Part shown: positions 57,775 through 64,000 of the stretch, piece after piece
Position numbering within the stretch: position 1 is the stretch's first letter
Layout: every line of letters begins with the position of its first letter
From: Mesobacillus maritimus
GTDB taxonomy: Bacteria > Bacillota > Bacilli > Bacillales > Cytobacillaceae
NCBI RefSeq assembly: GCF_023715205.1
Contig: NZ_JAMBNR010000004.1
Coordinates: 62,001-126,000 of the forward strand
DNA length: 64,000 bases
Direction: 5' to 3'
Made by a program: the position numbers and the translations under genes
The notes under the pieces: model-generated
Told to the model about the DNA's origin: nothing
The model's input: the letters and a program-made list of their open reading frames with translations, nothing else
Databases searched by the model: none

Positions 57775-59344
57775 AATCAATTAATCCTTCTTCTTTCAAG
57801 AAATCATTCGCCACCTTCTCAGGTGATTCTTTTAAATTGTCTACTTTATAGTTTAATTGACGCATTTTTTCATCCGAAAGTTTCCCAGCAAGTAAGTTAA
57901 TGACTTCTTCAAGCTCTGGGTATTCTTTCAACGTATCTTCACGCACTAATGGAATCGCATAGTAAGGAGGGAAGAAGTTTTTATCGTCTTCTAAAACAAC
58001 TAATCCGAACGCTTCAAGCAAACCATCTGTTAAGAACGCGTCAATAACGTCGGTTTCTTTATTTTCTAAAGCTGTGTAGCGTAACCCACCATCAACAGCT
58101 TCTGTGCCTGCAAATTTCATATCGTATGCATCTAACAGACCTGACAGTCCATCTTCTCGGTTGTTAAATTCAATGGTTGCCCCAATTTTCAACTCATCAC
58201 TTACCTTGGCAAGGTCAGAGAATGTTTTTAAATCATATTGTTCAGCTGTTTCTGGACGAACCGCTAGGGTATATGTGTTGTTGAATCCAAGTGGTTCTAA
58301 TGTTTTGAGACCATATTGATCAGAGAATTCCTTTGCTACAATGTCGTACACTTTATCAGGATCTGTCATTGGCTCTTGCTTTAAGATATTGACAAGTCCA
58401 GTACCTGTGTACTCCACGTACAGATCAATATCACCGCCTGTCACAGCACTAAATGCTACCTGAGTTCCACCAAGATTTAGTCTTCGGTCAACCTCAATAT
58501 CTGTCTTTTCTTCAATTAAATCCGCAAGCATATGACCTAACACCATTTGCTCACTAAAGTTTTTTGAACCAATAGTTATTTTATCTTTAGCGTTTACCAT
58601 TGGATAAACAAAAGCCAATCCAACTGCTAAAACTAAGACAACCGCTGTTGCGGGAATCCACACTTTTTTGCTTACAAATCTTTTTTTCTTTACAGCTGCA
58701 GTTGTCGTTCCTTTTTTATTCGTATATGAAATGTTTGACTCGATACGACCAACAACAAAGTCAATTAGCAACGCTAAAATACAGGCTGGAATCGCACCTG
58801 CTAGAATCATATTATTATCAACAGTAGAAATTCCGGAGAATACAAGATAACCTAGTCCGCCTGCCCCAACGAATGCAGCAATGGTCATCAAACCAACGGC
58901 GGTAACGGCGGAAATTCGCACCCCAGCCATGATGATAGGGAAAGCGAGTGGCAATTGTATTTTCTTCATTGTTTGACTGCTGGTTAACCCAATTCCTTTC
59001 GCTGCCTCAAGAATATCGTGATCAATATTTGTTAAGCCAGTATACGTATTTTTTACGATTGGTAAAAGGGAATAAAGAATCACCATCACAATTGCAGGGG
59101 TACTACCAATTCCGATAAACGGAATTAAGAACCCAAGTAACGCCAAACTTGGCACAGCTTGAATGACATTTGTTAAACCGATAATCGGTTTTGATAGTTT
59201 TTCACTTTTTGAAATTAATATTCCGGCTGGTACACCGATGAGAATCGCCATAAATACGGAAAATACGGTTAAATAGAGATGTTGCCCTAGTAAAGAAAGA
59301 ATTTGATCATAGTTGCCTGATACATAATCAAAAAAGTTACTCAT
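57773..59344 (-). CDS. opuFB: Osmolyte ABC transporter permease fused to substrate-binding domain (OpuFB type)
   Basis: 523 residues: an N-terminal permease domain (about 1-210; EAA loop DILEAAKGIGLTSSQTMKKI), a transmembrane anchor (about 225-250, VWIPATAVVLVLAVGLAFVYP), and a C-terminal extracellular binding domain of the OpuBC/OpuCC type (about 255-520; ITIGSKNFSEQMVLGHMLADL, VDRRLNLGGTQVAFSAV, DLYVEYTGTGL). Such permease-receptor hybrids are known in OpuF of Bacillus infantis and in BusAB. The start overlaps the stop of the ATPase gene by one base (TAATG). Confidence 0.9.
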   Translation of the reverse strand: MSNFFDYVSGNYDQILSLLGQHLYLTVFSVFMAILIGVPAGILISKSEKLSKPIIGLTNVIQAVPSLALLGFLIPFIGIGSTPAIVMVILYSLLPIVKNTYTGLTNIDHDILEAAKGIGLTSSQTMKKIQLPLAFPIIMAGVRISAVTAVGLMTIAAFVGAGGLGYLVFSGISTVDNNMILAGAIPACILALLIDFVVGRIESNISYTNKKGTTTAAVKKKRFVSKKVWIPATAVVLVLAVGLAFVYPMVNAKDKITIGSKNFSEQMVLGHMLADLIEEKTDIEVDRRLNLGGTQVAFSAVTGGDIDLYVEYTGTGLVNILKQEPMTDPDKVYDIVAKEFSDQYGLKTLEPLGFNNTYTLAVRPETAEQYDLKTFSDLAKVSDELKIGATIEFNNREDGLSGLLDAYDMKFAGTEAVDGGLRYTALENKETDVIDAFLTDGLLEAFGLVVLEDDKNFFPPYYAIPLVREDTLKEYPELEEVINLLAGKLSDEKMRQLNYKVDNLKESPEKVANDFLKEEGLID

Positions 59345-60468
59345 TAAAATGCCACCTCCAAATCAATTAATTGACTGCTTAAGGCAGACAAGATGCTGCT
59401 TCTTGTAATCAAACCAGTCAATTGCTTCGTTTCATTTACAACTGGTAGATAGCCGATTTTATGTTCATTCATTATTTTAAGCACAAAAATTAAATCTTCT
59501 TGTTCGGAAACTGCATAGACTTCTTGTTCCATCACGTCATCGAGGAGGGAAGCACGTTCTTGAAGCTTGATTGATTTTAACGTCACCATGCCTAACAGTT
59601 TCCTGTCGCGGTCTGTGACCATTAAGCTATCAACCTTGTTTTCTTTCATAATTTCAATTGCCTGTAATACATTCCGCTTCGGTGTGACTTTCACAGGATT
59701 TTCAATCATAATGTCATAGGCTTTCAGAACTTCGGGGTTATTCCAAACACGACGTTTGCCAATAAAGTTCTCAACAAACTCGGATGCTGGGTTCTTTAAA
59801 ATATTTTCTGGTGTGTCGTATTGCAGAATCTCTCCATCTTTTAATAAACAGATTTTATCAGCAATCTTATAGGCCTCGTCCATATCATGGGTAACGAAGA
59901 TGATTGTTTTGTTCAGTTCTTTCTGCATATTGAAAAGTTCTTCTTGGAGGGAACTTCTTGTAACAGGATCTAATGCGCTGAAGGGTTCATCCATTAAGAT
60001 GATATCGGAGTTTGTGGAGAAAGCACGTGCGACCCCAACTCTTTGCTGCTGTCCACCACTAAGTTCTTTCGGAAAACGATGCAGAAATTCTTTTGCGTTT
60101 AAACCAACTAATTCAAGCAATTCCTCTGTTTTCTTCTCAATTTCCGGAGGATCCTCACCCTTTAACGAAGGAATTAACTCGAGGTTTTCTTTGATTGTCA
60201 TATGTGGGAATAGTCCAGTACTTTGAATCACATAACCAATATTCCTGCGTAAATCAATTGGATCCATTGTGGTAATGTCTTTTCCATCTACATAAATCTT
60301 TCCTGATGATGGCTGCACAAGTCGGTTCACCATTTTCAGCAGGGTCGTTTTCCCGCAACCACTTGGTCCAATAAACACAACCAACTGACCCGGTTCAATC
60401 TCTAAACTAAAATCGTCAATGACGGTTTTGCGGTTGTACTTCTTGACGATATTCTCGAATTTAATCAT
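59344..60468 (-). CDS. opuFA: Osmolyte ABC transporter ATPase (OpuFA/OpuCA type)
   Basis: 374 residues. Walker A GPSGCGKTT, signature LSGGQQQRVGVARAF, Walker B IILMDEPFSALDP, and two C-terminal CBS domains (about 255-370), which in OpuC-type ATPases bind c-di-AMP or sense ions. AGGAGG precedes the ATG. First gene of the two-gene operon, preceded by a strongly structured leader. Confidence 0.92.
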   Translation of the reverse strand: MIKFENIVKKYNRKTVIDDFSLEIEPGQLVVFIGPSGCGKTTLLKMVNRLVQPSSGKIYVDGKDITTMDPIDLRRNIGYVIQSTGLFPHMTIKENLELIPSLKGEDPPEIEKKTEELLELVGLNAKEFLHRFPKELSGGQQQRVGVARAFSTNSDIILMDEPFSALDPVTRSSLQEELFNMQKELNKTIIFVTHDMDEAYKIADKICLLKDGEILQYDTPENILKNPASEFVENFIGKRRVWNNPEVLKAYDIMIENPVKVTPKRNVLQAIEIMKENKVDSLMVTDRDRKLLGMVTLKSIKLQERASLLDDVMEQEVYAVSEQEDLIFVLKIMNEHKIGYLPVVNETKQLTGLITRSSILSALSSQLIDLEVAF

Positions 60469-60503
60469 TGCAAACCTCCTATAGATATGTTTTTAACATG
60501 AAT

Positions 60504-60562
60504 AAGCAGTAAGAGCCCGGCTTCCTCTATTAAAGAGGAATTTAGTCCGGCACTTACTGCCA
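60504..60562 (-). ncRNA. Structured leader RNA of opuF; candidate Na+-I (DUF1646-motif) riboswitch
   Basis: On the transcript: GCAGTAAG pairs with CTTACTGC, then CCGG with CCGG, then an asymmetric ACTAAA bulge, then TTCCTCT with AGAGGAA closing a TTAA-type loop. All three helices are perfect. It lies 36 bp before opuFA with no T-run behind it, so it is not a terminator. Position before an osmolyte importer and the compact internal-loop hairpin recall the Na+-I riboswitch, but this identity is from memory and unverified. Confidence 0.5.
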
Positions 60563-60754
60563 GGGTGAATCTACTATTAATACTCCAAAGATAGGAGATA
60601 AGTATCAACGCTCTAAAAGCAACAACTTAATGTTAACATAAAAATTGTTACTTTACACTTTTTTAGTGTATTCCTACTATTTTGACTGTTTACTGGTGGA
60701 ATTGATTTTGATGGTATAATTAATGGGTCAAAATAATCACTGGAGGGAACGGAC

Positions 60755-61138
60755 ATCAAACTCATCAACGTTTTATATATAGCTTTAGGCTTTTTATTTA
60801 TGGGACTTGGGATGCTAGGAGTGGTTCTCCCGTTATTACCAACAACCCCGTTATTATTATTAGCACTGTTTTTCTTTGTCAAAGGATCCAAGCGGTTTGA
60901 AGTTTGGTTCAAGGGAACCAATGTTTATAAAAAACATCTCGAAGGATTTGTACGTGATAAGTCGATGACCTTGAAACAAAAGATCACGATTAACCTATTT
61001 GCTGATGTGATGATCTTGATTGCGTTTTTGATGGTGGACAAGATTTGGGTGCGGTTGATTTTGGTTGGGGTTGTGGGGTATAAGTATTATTATTTTGTTA
61101 CTAAGATTAAGACTGTTTCTGGAGGGAAGGCCACCTAA
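60755..61138 (+). CDS. DUF454 (YbaN) membrane protein, probable ATC start
   Basis: 127 residues if it starts at the ATC at 60755, which has TGGAGGG 7 bp upstream and gives the family-typical beginning (IKLINVLYIALGFLFMGLG read as Met-Lys-Leu...). The first in-frame ATG is at 60800 but has no RBS and would remove part of the first membrane segment. Core VVLPLLPTTPLLLLALFFFVKGS, then KGTNVYKKHLEGFVRDKSMTLKQK, identifies DUF454. Function unknown. The stop lies in the terminator stem. Confidence 0.82.
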   Translation: MKLINVLYIALGFLFMGLGMLGVVLPLLPTTPLLLLALFFFVKGSKRFEVWFKGTNVYKKHLEGFVRDKSMTLKQKITINLFADVMILIAFLMVDKIWVRLILVGVVGYKYYYFVTKIKTVSGGKAT

Positions 61139-61157
61139 TGTTAGGTGGTTTTTTTAT
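61130..61157 (+). terminator. Intrinsic terminator of the DUF454 gene
   Basis: CCACCTAA / TTAGGTGG with a TG loop, then T7; overlaps the stop codon. Confidence 0.88.
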
Positions 61158-61870
61158 TGAAGAGGTATAGGGCATGTTTTATTGGCCAAGGGTAACGGTA
61201 CCTATATTGAACCCGATTGAAGAGAGTGGGGATAGGCATTGTTGGGTAAAACAGTGTAAATTGCATAGGCACCCAATTACACACGGCTATAATCTTTAAA
61301 AAATACTTAATACCATTCAGCGATGCTTTTTTAAATCTTTTTTAATAGATTCTGCTAAACGGAATCTAATAGAGTATATGCCATAAAAAAAAGACATATT
61401 AAGCATAGTAAGTGGGAATTATATAATTTATTTAGGAAGCTTGGTTGTAATAAATTACCATATTTTGTAATAGGTTGGGCTTTTTTGATGTTGCCAATCT
61501 AGTCATTTCTAGAGTAGAAGAAACAAACCAATATAAAATACTAGCAAACTCAACAGTGCGTTAAACTGTCAATTTTACAAATGAGCATAGCATGTGCTAA
61601 AGAAGATTCAAAGCAGCCAGCTGTTGAAGGTAAAGGTTATTGATACTCCAAGTAATAAGAATCTAGTGATCAGGAGCAGGTGGTAAGACTCCAGTTGTTA
61701 AGAATAAAAAAGGAGAAAGCTACAATTTTTAACTATTTTCATTTATATATTTTTTTAGAGGACTGAAGAAAAAATTAGAAGGCCAGATTAATAGGGAAGG
61801 ATCGCGGGTAAATATCCTATTAGATAAATTTACTTTGCTTCCTAGGAGCTGGTAAGGCACAGATTAAGGA
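61158..61870. other. Long non-coding stretch with possible decayed genes
   Basis: No intact gene in about 700 bp. Two segments read like broken coding sequence: near 61585-61635 a lipobox-like IACAKEDSKQPAVEG followed by a stop, with a frame-shifted continuation GAGGKTPVVKNKKGESYNF near 61675-61730; and near 61757-61855 RGLKKKLEGQINREG... ending FTLLPRSW. Neither has a start with RBS. They may be remnants of exported proteins; I cannot name the families. Confidence 0.35.
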
Positions 61871-61874
61871 GTTC

Positions 61875-61928
61875 GTTCTTAATAAAGTACAAAAAGGAGA
61901 TAAACAAAGAAAGTTCATTAAAAAGAAC
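61875..61928 (+). promoter_or_regulatory. Candidate SinR-type dyads upstream of sipW
   Basis: GTTC-N8-GTAC at 61875-61890 and GTTC-ATTAAAAA-GAAC at 61913-61928. The known SinR operator of Bacillus subtilis contains an inverted repeat of the form GTTC-N8-GAAC built from GTTCTYT half-sites. They lie upstream of a likely promoter (TTTACA 61971, TATAAT 61995). Confidence 0.55.
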
Positions 61929-61970
61929 GAAAAAAGGTGATTTTCTTCGGAAAACAAGTAAATTTGCCCT

Positions 61971-62000
61971 TTTACAAAAAATTGTACAACCGGCTATAAT
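61971..62000 (+). promoter_or_regulatory. Probable sigma-A promoter of sipW-tasA
   Basis: TTTACA (61971-61976), 18-bp spacer, TATAAT (61995-62000). It implies a leader of about 130 nt before sipW. Confidence 0.55.
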
Positions 62001-62013
62001 CGTTTCATAGATT

Positions 62014-62029
62014 GTTCGCTAAATAGAAC
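62014..62029 (+). promoter_or_regulatory. Candidate SinR-type dyad at the sipW transcription start
   Basis: GTTC-GCTAAATA-GAAC, within TGTTC...GAACA, placed just downstream of the predicted start site, where a bound repressor would block transcription. Confidence 0.5.
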
Positions 62030-62135
62030 AGGGAGGTTTGGTATTTATATATTAGGCTACAAACTCCCATTCAAGCAACTATACTACTAATTTTTTCTTC
62101 GATATCTATATTAACCTTTTTAAGGAGGATAACAA

Positions 62136-62708
62136 ATGAAACGTATTTTGGGCTTTACTAGTAACGCTTTAACTGGAATCCTATTCTTGCTTCTAATTAC
62201 TATGACTTTTATTGTAATTTCGACTAAAGCTTCAGGTGGAGAGCCTCAGGTATTTGGTTATCAGCTTAAATCTGTCCTATCTGGATCTATGGAGCCAACG
62301 TTTAAAACAGGTTCAATCATAGCAGTGGAGAAGGTCGAGGATGCGGCTACTACTGTCAAAAAAGATGATGTTATTACATTTATGCAAGAAGGTGGTAGCA
62401 TCGTTACCCACAGGGTTGTGGAAGTGATAAAAAATGGTGAGTATACAACTTATAAAACAAAAGGTGATAACAACGAAGATATGGATACACAACCGGTATT
62501 AGCAGAGAACGTAGTAGGAGTTTATTCAGGTTTTACTATTCCTTATTTAGGATACTTCATAGATTTCGCTAAGTCCGGTAAGGGTGCAGCGGTATTATTA
62601 ATCATCCCAGGCATTTTATTACTAGGTTACTCTGGATTAACAATCTATCAAGCCATTAGAGAAATTGAGCAAAACAGTAAGCCTCAGGAAAGTGGAAAAA
62701 CGGTTTAA
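62136..62708 (+). CDS. sipW: Signal peptidase I, SipW (ER-type)
   Basis: 190 residues. N-terminal membrane anchor, catalytic Ser in LSGSMEPTFKTGS and the ER-type catalytic His in GSIVTHRVVEV (bacterial paralogues use Lys), KGDNNEDMDTQPV, and a C-terminal membrane segment. SipW processes TasA and partner proteins of the biofilm matrix. AAGGAGG at proper spacing. Followed after about 90 bp by tasA. Confidence 0.94.
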   Translation: MKRILGFTSNALTGILFLLLITMTFIVISTKASGGEPQVFGYQLKSVLSGSMEPTFKTGSIIAVEKVEDAATTVKKDDVITFMQEGGSIVTHRVVEVIKNGEYTTYKTKGDNNEDMDTQPVLAENVVGVYSGFTIPYLGYFIDFAKSGKGAAVLLIIPGILLLGYSGLTIYQAIREIEQNSKPQESGKTV

Positions 62709-62797
62709 CTTTGATTGAATTCCTTATGGGAACATAAGGGTCAATATAAAAATATTACATACCTCGTAAAACGAGGGGAAATGAGGAGGAAGAAAAG

Positions 62798-63532
62798 ATG
62801 GGTATTAAGAAGAAATTAGGTTTAGGAGTAGCTTCAGCAGCACTAGGATTATCATTAGTTGGTGGAGGAACTTGGGCAGCGTTCAACGATGTGGAAACAC
62901 TAGATAAGAATAATATTACAGCTGGTATTTTAGATTTAGGGATTAATCCAGATTCAGAACTTATTAGCCTTGATAAACTAGTACCTGGTGACCAAATTGC
63001 AAGGAGTTTTAAAATTGCAAATAATGGTAATGTGGATATTAAACAGGTTCTATTAGACTTAAATGTTTCAGGTTGGGAAGACGTGGATCATCATGGAACT
63101 GGTGTGAAAAATACAGAGAAAGACTTCCTTTCTCAATTCAAGGTAAATATGTTTGCAGCTGATGCTTTCAATTTCAGTGATTTTGGTGGAGGAACAAACT
63201 TACTTGGTGGAATTACTGGTACTGGTAAAGATGATCAAGGAAAATCTTACATTTCACTATATGATTTAGTACAACAAGCTGATGGAACTTATGATATTAC
63301 AAACGGTACAGGTTTACCAAATGGAACTGCCGATGAAGATGGCAAAGACTTTGACAAAATTTGGTTAGCAATTGAATTTGTTAACAAAGACCTCAAAGAT
63401 GCCAACGGAGAACAACATCAAAATAAATTCCAAGACGAAACAGCAAATATCGAGTTTGTATTTGAAGCTATTCAAAGAGATGGCGTGACAAGAGTTAACG
63501 GAGATACCGGAAACTCCGGAGCAACTGAGTAA
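62798..63532 (+). CDS. tasA: TasA/camelysin-family biofilm matrix protein
   Basis: 244 residues: signal peptide with the SipW-type cleavage region GGTWAAFNDVE near residue 28, then a TasA beta-rich domain (NNITAGILDLGIN, GDQIARSFKIANNGNVDIKQVLLDL, NIEFVFEAIQRDG). Forms the amyloid-like fibres of the extracellular matrix. Placed directly behind sipW, its processing peptidase. RBS GAGGAGG. A terminator follows. Confidence 0.93.
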   Translation: MGIKKKLGLGVASAALGLSLVGGGTWAAFNDVETLDKNNITAGILDLGINPDSELISLDKLVPGDQIARSFKIANNGNVDIKQVLLDLNVSGWEDVDHHGTGVKNTEKDFLSQFKVNMFAADAFNFSDFGGGTNLLGGITGTGKDDQGKSYISLYDLVQQADGTYDITNGTGLPNGTADEDGKDFDKIWLAIEFVNKDLKDANGEQHQNKFQDETANIEFVFEAIQRDGVTRVNGDTGNSGATE

Positions 63533-63559
63533 TATACCATATTCTAAGACCTATAAGAT

Positions 63560-63589
63560 AAGGTGGGGTTATTTTTCCCACCTTTTTCT
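63560..63589 (+). terminator. Intrinsic terminator of tasA
   Basis: AAGGTGGG / CCCACCTT with an AT-rich loop, then TTTC. Confidence 0.82.
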
Positions 63590-63821
63590 GTGCAAAACAT
63601 AGGATAGTGTATCCTTACTTAACATTTACTATCAACATACCTCTATAAATTCATTATCCTTCCATAATACTCTCAGTTTCTATTAATAAAATTGTAAAAA
63701 TAAAATAGTAACGAATAGAAAAAACATGAAAAAGGTGGTTTTTAAACAGTTCTTTATTAAGAATTTTAGGATTTACTACCTCTATTCAAAAAGGTTCAAT
63801 TAGTTTATAATGAAATTAATC

Positions 63822-63837
63822 GTTCCTTAATAAGAAC
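63822..63837 (+). promoter_or_regulatory. Candidate SinR-type dyad upstream of the last gene
   Basis: GTTC-CTTAATAA-GAAC within CGTTC...GAACG, the same GTTC-N8-GAAC form as the sites before sipW. The surrounding 63590-63930 stretch is AT-rich and otherwise empty. Confidence 0.5.
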
Positions 63838-63930
63838 GAAAAATGAGGATGTTGTTGAATACGAAAAATAAGGTCACCAACTTTGATTCTAAATACTATT
63901 TATTATGAAACGAACGTGGGGTGGAAATTG

Positions 63931-64000
63931 ATGCGAAGTACTCGTTCAAAAAAATTAAGGACTAGACGTAAAGGAATAATTATTGTAGCGAAGCTCGTAT
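63931..64000 (+). CDS. N-terminus of a further gene, possibly tapA-like (partial)
   Basis: ATG at 63931 behind GGGGTGG opens a frame to the window end: a strongly basic start (MRSTRSKKLRTRRKG) followed by hydrophobic residues (IIIVAKLV), as in a signal anchor. Its place behind sipW-tasA and a SinR-type dyad upstream suggest the TasA anchoring/assembly protein TapA, but 23 residues are not enough to decide. Confidence 0.45.
   Translation, partial: MRSTRSKKLRTRRKGIIIVAKLV

Overview
The window is a 64 kb chromosomal segment of an AT-rich, low-GC Gram-positive bacterium of the Bacillaceae. Support comes from strong GGAGG ribosome-binding sites, frequent TTG/GTG starts and a typical Bacillus gene set: NatKR-NatAB, OpuA, a seven-gene Mrp antiporter, RlmCD, a CwlO-like NlpC/P60 hydrolase, a LysM L,D-transpeptidase and SipW-TasA. 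I cannot name the genus. There are no rRNA genes, tRNA genes, CRISPR arrays or prophage. Nearly all genes are housekeeping or stress/transport genes in short operons.

Layout. 0-6 kb: the end of a sugar-type ABC permease, a metallophosphoesterase, a glycerate kinase plus SLC13 transporter pair, and meso-diaminopimelate dehydrogenase. 6-13 kb: a UDG-fold protein, an S9 peptidase, a secreted NlpC/P60 hydrolase, a second UDG-family protein and the rRNA methyltransferase RlmCD. 13-26 kb: an aldehyde dehydrogenase with its DUF779 partner, DUF1456, AsnA, SelO, a lone receiver domain, a PAS-only protein, two tandem DUF2294 paralogues, an L,D-transpeptidase, a luciferase-like oxidoreductase and a PanE-like reductase. 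27-30 kb: the OpuA glycine betaine importer. 30-41 kb: a methyltransferase, small proteins, Hsp20, the NatK/NatR two-component pair facing NatAB, NAD(P)HX repair, a CNNM/CorC protein and ProC. 41-49 kb: a minimal tyrosine recombinase, a KdpD-type USP protein and mrpABCDEFG. 49-57 kb: a LytTR regulator with an acetyl-CoA hydrolase/CoA-transferase, a BenE-type transporter, a flavodoxin, a Na+/Ca2+ exchanger and an AbgT transporter. 57-61 kb: a GntR-TrkA_C (BusR-like) regulator convergent with an OpuF-type osmolyte importer. 61-64 kb: a DUF454 protein, sipW, tasA and the start of a further gene.

The functional theme is ion and osmotic homeostasis: OpuA, OpuF with a c-di-AMP-type regulator and a structured leader RNA, NatAB, Mrp, a Na+/Ca2+ exchanger and a KdpD-type USP protein.

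The most striking structure is not a gene. Twelve copies of one short interspersed element (89-184 bp) lie between genes. Each has imperfect 15-bp terminal inverted repeats (GGCTCTTTTCTCAAA / TTTACGAAAACAGCC), and eleven have recognisable 8-bp target-site duplications, four of them perfect. This is a non-autonomous MITE-like family with no transposase in view. It often sits just behind intrinsic terminators, and one copy sits inside the mrp operon. Other signals read directly from the sequence are 9-bp direct repeats with 12-bp spacing next to a LytTR regulator, GTTC-N8-GAAC dyads (SinR-type) around sipW-tasA, a WalR box before the NlpC/P60 gene, a probable ATC start codon, and three tandem 50-bp units before the NAD(P)HX-repair gene.
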